Assembly (NCBI GenBank): GCA_015243575.1
Contig: CP042469.1
Coordinates: 2,446,929 to 2,510,928, forward strand
Source of the DNA: Clostridiales bacterium
GTDB lineage: Bacteria; Bacillota; Clostridia; Peptostreptococcales; Anaerovoracaceae
DNA: 64,000 bases
Reading direction: 5' to 3'
Under the pieces are notes generated by a model. That model did not search any database and had not been told where the DNA came from. It saw only the letters and a program-made list of their open reading frames with translations. The position numbers and the translations under genes were made by a program. Shown here piece by piece: positions 56,939 through 64,000 of the stretch (positions are counted from its first letter, which is position 1; the number at the start of each line of letters is the position of its first letter).

Positions 56939-56968
56939 ACCTGATTCTCCTTTACCATATTTTTTGCT

Positions 56969-57436
56969 CTAGTAATTCTGAGCAGATCGCTTCATTTCCT
57001 GCTGGATTCTTCTGTCGGATTCTCGTTTTGCCAGATCGTCCCTCTTGTCGTAATTTTTCTTTCCTCGTGCCACTGCGATTTCCATCTTGGCAAGACCTTT
57101 TTCGTTGAGAAAGACGTTGAGGGGCACTAAGGTCAGGCCCTTCTGGGTCGTATAGCCGATGAGCTTTCGAATCTCCTGCTTGTGCAGCAGCAGCTTTCTC
57201 GGCCGCAGCGGATCTACGTTGTAACGGTTGCCCTGCTCGTAAGGACTGACATGCATTCCGTAGATGATGAGTTCGTTTCCATCGATCTTTGCGTAGCTTT
57301 CCTTTAAGTTGAGGCGGCCCTGCCGCATGGACTTGATTTCGGTTCCGGTAAGCACCATGCCTGCCTCGTAGACCTCTTCAATGAAGTAGTCATGTCTGGC
57401 CTTTTTATTATTTGCTAAAATCTTTTTTTGCTTCAT
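56969..57436 (-). CDS. smpB: SsrA-binding protein
   Basis: 155 aa, intact. Binds tmRNA and brings it to stalled ribosomes. Family blocks: [79 protein letters not shown] with the basic C-terminal tail. Same strand as ssrA, as often in Firmicutes. Confidence 0.95.
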   Translation of the reverse strand: MKQKKILANNKKARHDYFIEEVYEAGMVLTGTEIKSMRQGRLNLKESYAKIDGNELIIYGMHVSPYEQGNRYNVDPLRPRKLLLHKQEIRKLIGYTTQKGLTLVPLNVFLNEKGLAKMEIAVARGKKNYDKRDDLAKRESDRRIQQEMKRSAQNY

Positions 57437-57496
57437 TTCGTCACCTGTCCGTAATCATATTCGATGGTTCCAAGCTGTACTTTCATAGGCGGTGCT

Positions 57497-58030
57497 TTAA
57501 TTTGACTGATTGATTAGACCGATATCGCTGAACGGATACAGTCTCAGGTCTACCCTGCCCAAAATATCGGATACAGCGATTTCACCGATGCTGGGATCAC
57601 GGCTGTCCATGCTGTTGGGGCGGTTGTCTCCCATGGCGAAGATATGGCCTTTGTCCACGGTATATGGCGCCATATCACCGGGAGTTACGCCTCCGTAGAT
57701 ATAGCTCTCATCAAGAGCCTCTCCATTGCGGTAAACCACACCGTCCTTAATCTCGATCACATCATTCTCAATTCCGATGACCCGCTTGATCAGATCCTTT
57801 TCCTCACCGCTGTCGCTGTAAATATGAGCCTTGAATACGATGATGTCGCCCCGTTCCGGTTCGCCGGCAAGATATGGAATCTTGTTTACGATCAGATAGT
57901 TATTAGGCGATATCGTCGGGTACATGGAAAATCCCTTGACCAGCGTCGGTTTAATAAAGGTTGTAATTACAAGCGCAATCACCAGCGCCAGTATGATTGT
58001 TTTTGCAAATTCTATAATTGTTTTTTTCAT
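57497..58030 (-). CDS. lepB: Signal peptidase I (active)
   Basis: 177 aa, intact, single N-terminal membrane anchor (IILALVIALVITTFIKPTLV). Catalytic Ser in GFSMYPTISPNNYLIVNKIP and Lys in DLIKRVIGIENDVIEIKDG; the box with GDNRPNSMDSRDPSIG near the end. Cleaves signal peptides outside the membrane. First of three neighbouring lepB genes. Confidence 0.92.
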   Translation of the reverse strand: MKKTIIEFAKTIILALVIALVITTFIKPTLVKGFSMYPTISPNNYLIVNKIPYLAGEPERGDIIVFKAHIYSDSGEEKDLIKRVIGIENDVIEIKDGVVYRNGEALDESYIYGGVTPGDMAPYTVDKGHIFAMGDNRPNSMDSRDPSIGEIAVSDILGRVDLRLYPFSDIGLINQSN

Positions 58031-58190
58031 AAAAGTTTTTCCCCTTAATCCCTTAGTGCCTTGACGATTTTAATCCAGACACGAATTATTTTTACCCTCA
58101 AGTCTGTGATTCAAACACGCTCAGAGCCTACAGAAGCGCTCATACGGTTCGCTCTCAGCTGTTTGGATTTCACCCCAAATTCAGCAATCT

Positions 58191-58723
58191 CTAATTTAGC
58201 AGACCGATTTCATTGAACGGATAGAGACGAAATACTGCTTTTCCATAGACGTCTGAGATTTTAATGCATCCGACGCTGGGATCACGGCTGTCCGTACTGT
58301 TCTGACGGTTGTCACCCATGACGAACAAGCTGTCTTCCGGCACCGTCAGATCCTCTATGTAGCCTGATGTATATGCCTCTAATGTATATGGTTCCTTTTG
58401 TTCTTCCCCGTTGATAAAACCTTTCCTTCTTCAATCCTGACGGTATCTCCCGGCAGGCCGATGACACGCAATCAAAAGCTTCTCATCCCTGACTGGGTTT
58501 TCAGATTGGTATGGAAAACAATGATATCTCCCGGATTTGGTTCGCCGAAACGATAGGCCTGTTTACTCAGAAACAGAAAATTGTATTCCTGCAGGGTGGG
58601 CATCATGGACGTCTCCCTGACAAAGGTTGGTTTGATAAACTGCAGGATGATCACTGCGATAACCACTGCAATGAGAATGTCCTTTATCCATTCTTTCAAC
58701 TCATTCATATTCATTTTATCCAT
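58191..58723 (-). pseudogene. Signal peptidase I paralogue, frameshifted
   Basis: ATG 58723 after GGAAGTGAAAT: one anchor (ILIAVVIAVIILQFIKPTFV), the catalytic SMMPTLQEYNFLFLSKQAYR, then a break at 58487-58489 (one G lost in a run of G on the minus strand), a two-base loss near 58470 in the lysine motif, and a T loss at 58416-58419 in the F-I-N-G stretch. Restored, it reads IKRVIGLPGDTVRI and VFINGEEQKEPYTL, and ends at TAG 58191. Its active residues Ser and Lys are thus present. Confidence 0.75.
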
Positions 58724-58782
58724 ATTTCACTTCCATTGTTCATTTATTTTTTGAAGACTTCGCTCCTCATATTCTTTTTTCG

Positions 58783-59323
58783 TCAATCTATCTTTCCGAT
58801 TTCACTGAGTGGCCAAACAGTGAAGGAGCAATAACCACGCAGATCCCTCATATTCAAAGGACCTACCCGAGGATCTCTGCTGTCAATGCTCTCTTCCCGG
58901 TTATCACCCAAAACGAAAATCTCCTCTTCACCAAGGAACAGCGGTCCTACCGATCCTTCTGTGCTTCCTGTTATGTAAGGTTCTTCCAACAATTCATCAT
59001 TTCGATACACTCTGCCGTTTTTAATCTCAATTTTGTCACCTGGCAAGCCGATGACGCGGCGTACTGTGTTATCACCTTTCGCCTTCGTCGATAAAATCAG
59101 ACCGAAATGCAACCACCTGCTGAAACCGAGGTGCACCCCGCACAGCGGAATAAGTTTGCTTTGATACGATCATCACCTCGCCATCACTGATTCCTGGAAG
59201 CATGGCGCTGCCGTCAGCGGTAATAGGTCTGACAAACATGGTGATAAGCCAGGCAAGTATCACGGGGTAGATGTAAATTCTATATTTTTCCTTGAAAGGT
59301 CTGTTATCTTCGTAATTTGCCAT
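58783..59323 (-). pseudogene. Signal peptidase I-like protein lacking both catalytic residues, frameshifted
   Basis: ATG 59323 after AGGAGATGATT. Anchor YIYPVILAWLITMFVRPITA; where the Ser motif G-x-S-M-x-P-T should be, the sequence is GSAMLPGISDGE, so Ala replaces the catalytic Ser; where Lys should be, the sequence is TVRRVIGLPGD, so Arg replaces Lys. The rest (GEEEIFVLGDNREESIDSRD) is well conserved. One frameshift near 59085-59090 separates the two motifs. Likely inactive as a protease, or a decaying copy. Confidence 0.75.
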
Positions 59324-59340
59324 AATCATCTCCTATCTCG

Positions 59341-60309
59341 TTATCCGAAGAGACGCTCCTGGATGGACTCAAAATTTGCAGGCAGATTTGCCTTCACTTC
59401 CAGCCCCTTCATATATTCCAAAGTTTCTGCGCCGTCGTCGAAGCACAGCCGATAAGCGTGAAGCAGCTGTGTGGTAAGTTTGAACTCATTCGCAATTTTT
59501 TTATCCCTGGCAGAAGATCCGTACTTGACATCTCCGATCACAGGGTAACCTGCCTTTGCAAGGTGTGCACGGATTTGATGGGTTCTTCCCGTTACAAGTT
59601 CCACTTCCACCAGCGTATAACCTTTCGAAGCTCTCAGGGGGCGGGCGATGGTTTCCATCACCTTTCCTCCCTCAACTGCCAGGTCCAGTACTTTAACCGT
59701 ATTGCTTTTTTCGTCCTTTTCCATTTTGTCCTTTAACTGCAAGCTTTTATTCAGTTCTCCATGAACAATGGTTAGGTAATATTTTCTGACATAGCCCCGT
59801 TCCCGGATCATTAGGTTTAGACTTTGAAGAGCCCGGTTGTTTTTGCCGAAAATTACGAGTCCCGTAGTGTTCCGATCCAGGCGGTTCACTGGGGAAGGAA
59901 CAAAGGTCCGCTCTCTTCCCGGCAGGTATTCTCCCTTTTCCGCAAGGTAGCCTGCAACCTGATTTGCAAGGGTATTCTTTTTTTCTGTTTTGTCCCCATG
60001 GACCAAAAGTCCGAAGGGTTTTTCCACGATCAGCACGTTCTCATCTTCATAGGCGATCTTAAACTGCTTTTTCGCTTTGCTGAGGACTTTCTTTTCCTGT
60101 AAGGCCGCAACCTCATCTTCTGAAATGTAAAGGCTGAGTTCATCACCCAATGCAAGAAGGGTTTCCTCCGTAGCCCGCTTCCCGTTAACCTTGACATTCT
60201 TTCGTATCATTTTATAGATATGGCTCAAAGGAGCATTCTTGAAATATTTTTTGAGGAACCTGTCCAACCTCTGATTTTCTTCATTGCTGCTTATGGTTAT
60301 TTTTATCAT
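59341..60309 (-). CDS. RluA/RluC/RluD-family pseudouridine synthase
   Basis: 322 aa, intact. N-terminal S4 RNA-binding domain (RLDRFLKKYFKNAPLSHIYK), then the catalytic core with the Asp motif NRLDRNTTGLVIFGKN and the GRTHQIRAHLAKAGYPVIGD block. Modifies uridines in ribosomal RNA. Separated from the signal peptidase gene by 17 nt and on the same strand. Confidence 0.9.
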   Translation of the reverse strand: MIKITISSNEENQRLDRFLKKYFKNAPLSHIYKMIRKNVKVNGKRATEETLLALGDELSLYISEDEVAALQEKKVLSKAKKQFKIAYEDENVLIVEKPFGLLVHGDKTEKKNTLANQVAGYLAEKGEYLPGRERTFVPSPVNRLDRNTTGLVIFGKNNRALQSLNLMIRERGYVRKYYLTIVHGELNKSLQLKDKMEKDEKSNTVKVLDLAVEGGKVMETIARPLRASKGYTLVEVELVTGRTHQIRAHLAKAGYPVIGDVKYGSSARDKKIANEFKLTTQLLHAYRLCFDDGAETLEYMKGLEVKANLPANFESIQERLFG

Positions 60310-60451
60310 TTGTCACCTGCAGCATCCGCTAGTGAAGTTTTCTCCCTTCGCGAAGATGCTGATTTCCTAAATTAATTCAAATTAGATTATACAACATATG
60401 GATACTGAAATATACCCATGTAAACAAAACTTAATAAAAAACAGGGGATTA

Positions 60452-60479
60452 TTGTTTGTCATTATCCATCAATTATGAT
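60452..60479 (+). promoter_or_regulatory. Putative promoter of the YceG-like gene
   Basis: TTGTTT at 60452-60457 and TATGAT at 60474-60479 with 16 nt between. The start codon is at 60587. Confidence 0.45.
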
Positions 60480-60586
60480 AAACTAAAAATCAGTTTAGGG
60501 AAGCACATTTTCTCTGATTTCAGTGCCTGATTTTGACTATCAGGGTACTGGGAATACGAAACGTCAGCATACAGGGGGACACACAA

Positions 60587-61171
60587 ATGAAAAAGTTAAA
60601 AGATATTTTCTATGATATGAACGATATATTGGTGGCGCTGATTATTGTTGCTGTAGCCGGCCTGATTATCTCATCAAATATTGATACCATTCTGGCCTAC
60701 CCCTCCCAGATTGCAGGGGAAATTCAGATGCCTGAGAAAGAAACGCCGACCAATTATGCTGATAATCCACCCATCACAGATCCCGGCAGCGGTACACCGG
60801 AACAGTCTGGCAACACAGACGGGACTGCAGACGGTCAGCCTGATGGCAGCCAAAGTCAGACAGATGACGAAAATGGAACTCAAGGACAGAACGGAAATGA
60901 CAGTCAAGGCCAGTCCGGCGGACAGCAAGGCGGAGGCTCCCAGGGGAACTCCGGTACAGGAGAAGTGGTCAATTATTCTGTTTACATAGCGCCTGGTTCT
61001 ACCGGCGAACAGATTGCCAATATTATGGTCGGTGCAGGACTCTTTAGCAGCAGGCAGGAATTCATCAATGCGGTGAATGCAGTGGGAGCAGAAAGTAAGC
61101 TTCAGGCAGGAACCTTTATCATTCCTTCCAATTCAACACCCTCACAGGTTATTTCCATAATTACAAAATAG
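60587..61171 (+). CDS. YceG/MltG-like protein, truncated
   Basis: 194 aa, intact. N-terminal membrane anchor (ILVALIIVAVAGLIISSNI), a long Gln/Gly/Ser/Asp-rich linker of about 75 residues (residues about 55-125), and a C-terminal LysM-like domain (YIAPGSTGEQIANIMVGAGL, AGTFIIPSNSTPSQVISII) of the kind that precedes the lytic transglycosylase domain of MltG. That catalytic domain is absent. ATG 60587 after AGGGGGACACACAA; an earlier in-frame start at 60533 lacks a site. Possibly a peptidoglycan-binding surface protein. Confidence 0.75.
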   Translation: MKKLKDIFYDMNDILVALIIVAVAGLIISSNIDTILAYPSQIAGEIQMPEKETPTNYADNPPITDPGSGTPEQSGNTDGTADGQPDGSQSQTDDENGTQGQNGNDSQGQSGGQQGGGSQGNSGTGEVVNYSVYIAPGSTGEQIANIMVGAGLFSSRQEFINAVNAVGAESKLQAGTFIIPSNSTPSQVISIITK

Positions 61172-61181
61172 TGATTCGTAT

Positions 61182-61215
61182 AAGACCGGGGCTGAACCAG
61201 CACCCGGTCTTTCTT
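61182..61215 (+). terminator. Terminator of the YceG-like gene
   Basis: AAGACCGGG and CCCGGTCTT, perfect 9-bp stem with a 12-nt loop, then TCTTT. Confidence 0.8.
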
Positions 61216-61261
61216 TATGGAATGCCCTATTTATGGAATGTGCCCTATTTATGAAATGCTT

Positions 61262-61388
61262 CTTATTTTATAGGTTGCATCCTACTATTTTGGAGCCTGT
61301 CATCTTTTATAGATTGCAGCCTATTATTATGGATATGGAGCTGTCATCTTTCATAGATTGCAGCCTATTATTATGGAACCTGTTATCT
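61262..61388. repeat. Three imperfect ~40-bp tandem repeats
   Basis: Units beginning at about 61262, 61302 and 61346 share TATAGATTGCAGCCTATTAT and CTGTCATCTTT. Preceded by three short TTTATGGAATGYCCTA-like copies (about 61215-61260). Non-coding; no function visible. Confidence 0.6.
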
Positions 61389-61443
61389 TATTAAGAAACC
61401 AGTCCTCAGTTATAAGGCAGCACGGCTTCCGACTGCTGCCGGG

Positions 61444-61734
61444 TCAATCCTCCGATTCAAGAAGGTGGATCAATTTGTCAAGCCTCTCCCGCTGCTCTCC
61501 GTTCATCATTGCCCGCAGTGCTTTCACAGTTTTCATCTGCTTTTCGAATTGTGCCTTATCCTTTTTCATTGTTTTCTTGACTTTTAATATCTCATCAATC
61601 AGTTCCTGATCGCTTTTTCCCTTGTACTTATCGGCCAGGTTGGACATTTTATCCCGCTCCTTCTGAGGAGGGGCATTTCTCTTAAACCCCATCTGTTCGG
61701 CCAAATCCATCATCATTTTTTCATTGATATCCAT
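61444..61734 (-). CDS. Small helical protein of unknown function
   Basis: 96 aa, mostly charged and helical (LVKAL-type: LIDEILKVKKTMKKDKAQFE, KQMKTVKALRAMMNGEQRER), no signal, no recognised domain. ATG preceded by AAGGAGGTTATC. Divergent from the gene at 61951, sharing a 216-bp control region that contains a TATAAT at 61849-61854. Confidence 0.6.
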   Translation of the reverse strand: MDINEKMMMDLAEQMGFKRNAPPQKERDKMSNLADKYKGKSDQELIDEILKVKKTMKKDKAQFEKQMKTVKALRAMMNGEQRERLDKLIHLLESED

Positions 61735-61950
61735 GATAACCTCCTTTCCGGATACGCCCTAACGTCTCATCGTGCCGCAGGCAAACCGGCGGCATCGATT
61801 GTAGAAAAATTCTTTTATCTGTGCGTTTCAACGGGGCGAAGCCACGTTATAATATATGCACAAACTGGTCTTTGTTTTCATATTATAGTGAATAAAACTT
61901 TTCTGGACCGAAGGCATATTGCAAACGGCAGAAACGGAGGTACGATACAT

Positions 61951-62421
61951 ATGAACCCTGCTTTAATTGGAATCATCATATATTTGCTCACTCAGGGCTC
62001 GGGAAAAGGCCTTGGGGGACTTTTTCCGTCCTCTGGAATCGGTAAGTTGGGCATACCTTCCATTAATCGGGGCATTTCATCTGCCAGGCTGGGTATTCCG
62101 GCTCTGAAAGATCCCGGTTACTTTGATACCTTCCGCATGGAACTTCTACTCGATCGGCTCCATAATATGACTCAAACCCTGGAGAAAGTCAATCATCTGA
62201 ATCAGATGCGCGGAGTACCGATGAACCGTGATAATTCCATAGATCGGATTCAGGAATCTCTCGAAGCAGTTCGCGGGATGCTCTACAGCAACAAGTCTAC
62301 AAAACAGATCGACAAACTCTCAAACACACTCTCCGGAGTCAAGAGAATTGGTGACATGCAAGGAATTATGACCAACATGGGACCAATTCTATCCATGCTT
62401 TCTAATGAAAATGATAAATAG
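61951..62421 (+). CDS. Protein of unknown function with N-terminal membrane segment
   Basis: 156 aa, intact. One N-terminal hydrophobic stretch (NPALIGIIIYLLTQGSGKGL), then a Gly/Ser/Ile-rich part with GIPSINRGISSARLGIPALK and a helical C-terminal half (LLLDRLHNMTQTLEKVNHLN, KQIDKLSNTLSGVKRIGDMQ). ATG 61951 chosen because GGAGGTACG precedes it; a longer frame starts at 61888. Paired with the small gene at 61444, which may be functionally related. Not recognised. Confidence 0.55.
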   Translation: MNPALIGIIIYLLTQGSGKGLGGLFPSSGIGKLGIPSINRGISSARLGIPALKDPGYFDTFRMELLLDRLHNMTQTLEKVNHLNQMRGVPMNRDNSIDRIQESLEAVRGMLYSNKSTKQIDKLSNTLSGVKRIGDMQGIMTNMGPILSMLSNENDK

Positions 62422-62467
62422 TTACCAAAAATATAAAAAACATATATGCAATCCTTCCAATTTAGGG

Positions 62468-62473
62468 TATAAT
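62468..62473 (+). promoter_or_regulatory. Putative -10 box of fba
   Basis: TATAAT 65 nt upstream of the fba start, with a weak TGCAAT-like -35 about 17 nt before it. Confidence 0.45.
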
Positions 62474-62537
62474 ACCTGTAGTTGATATTGTAATTCATAT
62501 ATAACTAACATCGAATAAAAATAGGAGGGAATTTATT

Positions 62538-63467
62538 ATGGCATTTGTAACAACAAAAGACATGTTTGCAAAGGCTTTAAAAAGCGACCACGCTGTTGGA
62601 GCCTTCAATGTAAACAACATGGAAATTATCCAGGGTATCGTTGATGCCGCAACGATTGAAAACGCACCCCTGATTCTTCAGGTATCTGCTGGTGCAAGAA
62701 AATACGCAAAACCTACTTACCTTGTAAAGCTGGTAGAAGCTGCGATTGAGGACTCCGGTCTTGACATTGCACTTCATCTTGACCACGGTGAAGACTTCGA
62801 AATCTGTAAGAAGTGTGTTGATGACGGTTTTACATCCGTTATGATCGACGGTTCTAAGCATTCCTTTGAGGATAACATCGCTTTGACCAAGCAGGTAGTT
62901 GAATACGCACACGCAAAAGGCGTTGTTGTAGAAGCTGAGCTTGGTAAACTTGCCGGTATTGAAGATGATATCAAGGTTGACGCTCGTTCCGCTACCTTCA
63001 CAGATCCTGATGAAGCAGCTGAATTCGTAGAAAGAACAGGCGTTGATTCACTGGCTATCTCCATCGGTACAAGCCATGGCGCTTATAAATTCAAGGGCGA
63101 TCCTTTCCTTGATTTTGAAAGACTGCAGAAGATCAGCAGCCTGATCCCCAACACTCCTCTTGTTCTTCACGGAGCATCCACGGTCCTGCCTGAATTCGTT
63201 GCTCTTTGCAACCAGTACGGCGGAAATATCCCCGGAGCACAGGGTGTACCGGAAGATATGATCAGAACAGCTGCAAAATATGGTATCTGTAAGGTTAACA
63301 TCGATACAGACCTTAGATTGGCTATGACTGCTGAAATCAGAAAAATCTTTATGGAAAATCCTGCAGAATTCGACCCAAGAAAATACCTCGGACCTGCAAG
63401 AGATGCAATCCAGAAGATGGTTCAGCATAAGATTAAAAACGTTCTTGGCGCAAGCAACACAAGATAG
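62538..63467 (+). CDS. fba: Fructose-bisphosphate aldolase, class II
   Basis: 309 aa, intact. Zinc-dependent cleavage of fructose 1,6-bisphosphate. Zinc-site His in IALHLDHGEDFEICKKC, catalytic and metal residues in VVEAELGKLAGIEDDIKV, LAISIGTSHGAYKFKG, LVLHGASTVLPEFV and KVNIDTDLRLAMTAEIRK. GGAGGG ribosome binding site. Codon use is strongly biased, consistent with a highly expressed gene. Confidence 0.95.
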   Translation: MAFVTTKDMFAKALKSDHAVGAFNVNNMEIIQGIVDAATIENAPLILQVSAGARKYAKPTYLVKLVEAAIEDSGLDIALHLDHGEDFEICKKCVDDGFTSVMIDGSKHSFEDNIALTKQVVEYAHAKGVVVEAELGKLAGIEDDIKVDARSATFTDPDEAAEFVERTGVDSLAISIGTSHGAYKFKGDPFLDFERLQKISSLIPNTPLVLHGASTVLPEFVALCNQYGGNIPGAQGVPEDMIRTAAKYGICKVNIDTDLRLAMTAEIRKIFMENPAEFDPRKYLGPARDAIQKMVQHKIKNVLGASNTR

Positions 63468-63504
63468 TTTATAAAGACAACCAAGTTCTATCATAAAGAT
63501 AAAA

Positions 63505-63539
63505 CAAAAACAGAGCTCACTCCAGAGGCTCTGTTTTTG
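63505..63539. terminator. Bidirectional terminator between fba and the EamA gene
   Basis: CAAAAACAGAGC and GCTCTGTTTTTG pair perfectly over 12 bp with an 11-nt loop; A/T-rich arms work on both strands. It overlaps the last codons of the convergent EamA gene. Confidence 0.85.
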
Positions 63540-64000
63540 CGTTATAAGGAACTGATTTTTGAAGAATAGCAGACCTCTTCTGAGAAGAAGTCATTCTTTT
63601 TTCCAGATTGAGATAAATCACCGAACCTAAAATGAGGGCTCCTCCCAGAACTGCGCCCGATGACACCTTATCATTCATGAGAAGGATTCCTGCAAAATAT
63701 GCAATGACTGGTTCAACGGTATTAAAGATAGCTGCATTGCTTGATCCAATATATTTTACTCCCTTACAAAAGGAAATCGCTGCGACAAAGACACAAAGAA
63801 ATGCAAGCAAAACAATGTACCAGGCCTGCCTCAATGTCTGAGGAAGAACTGGCTCACCTGCGACCAGACAGCGAACCAGACTAAAGAAAAGTGGCGGAAG
63901 CAGCATATATCCAATCACGACTTCCGAATCAAGCGCTCTTGTACGCTTCTCACCCAGCCCAATGGCATACAAACCGTAGAAAAATGCAGCCGCCAGAGCA
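63517..64000 (-). CDS. EamA/DMT-family transporter, partial
   Basis: C-terminal 161 residues; the gene continues past the window edge. Membrane segments ILLAFLCVFVAAISFCKGVK, SSNAAIFNTVEPVIAYFAGI and GGALILGSVIYLNLEK are typical of the second EamA half, as is the FYGLYAIGLGEKR loop. Drug/metabolite exporter of unknown substrate; ends at 63517. Confidence 0.8.
   Translation of the reverse strand, partial: ALAAAFFYGLYAIGLGEKRTRALDSEVVIGYMLLPPLFFSLVRCLVAGEPVLPQTLRQAWYIVLLAFLCVFVAAISFCKGVKYIGSSNAAIFNTVEPVIAYFAGILLMNDKVSSGAVLGGALILGSVIYLNLEKRMTSSQKRSAILQKSVPYNAKTEPLE

Overview
The window looks like a piece of a chromosome from an anaerobic, amino-acid-fermenting, endospore-lineage Firmicute (class Clostridia). 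The signs are strong AGGAGG-type ribosome binding sites with several TTG/GTG starts, two sigma-54 enhancer-binding regulators with matching -24/-12 promoters, butyrate kinase and phosphate butyryltransferase, a ferredoxin-linked 2-oxoacid oxidoreductase, tryptophanase, copper-amine-oxidase-type stalk proteins and several type I signal peptidases. A Family XIII/Peptostreptococcales-like relative is plausible but not shown by the sequence.

Layout. 0.3-11.5 kb: a GntR regulator converges on a four-gene minus-strand operon (dapF, alanine-type cation symporter, LD-carboxypeptidase, lysA). That operon has a textbook sigma-54 promoter, three GTTC-N8-GAAC dyads upstream, and its own PAS/AAA+ activator gene next door. 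It reads as a muropeptide/diaminopimelate-to-lysine uptake and conversion unit. Two secreted stalk-domain proteins and a lone receiver protein follow. 11.6-21.1 kb: an XRE repressor with a 17-bp inverted-repeat operator, then an intact five-gene minus-strand defence operon (MutL/MORC-type ATPase, Z1 helicase-like ATPase, PD-(D/E)XK DUF4420, AIPR, cytosine-C5 methyltransferase), the composition of the Mza-type phage defence system. 21.4-34.5 kb: accessory genes, then an AraC-controlled cluster of an ECF transporter (Trep_Strep S component, T protein, fused ATPase) with two ABC half-exporters, then PadR and flavodoxin genes. 34.7-39.7 kb: a response regulator/kinase/FtsX permease/ATPase module. 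40-50.6 kb: a second sigma-54 operon (iorA, iorB, sodium-dependent transporter, ptb, membrane protein, tnaA, buk) with its activator, which can be read as aromatic 2-oxoacid oxidation coupled to ATP formation. 50.8-55 kb: hydrolase, NapH-like ferredoxin protein, two-component system. 55-64 kb: fossil copies of the tmRNA 3' end, ssrA, smpB, three signal peptidase genes (one lacking both catalytic residues), an RluA-type pseudouridine synthase, a YceG-like protein, fba and a partial EamA transporter.

Quality warning. From about 23 kb to 51 kb, and again at 54.4, 56.8 and 58-59 kb, almost every second gene is interrupted by frameshifts, yet the amino acid sequence on both sides is perfectly conserved. 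Where the lost base can be worked out it is nearly always one base missing from a short homopolymer. These genes are reported as single loci with frameshifts; I think most are base-calling/assembly errors and not true pseudogenes. The first 23 kb is free of them.
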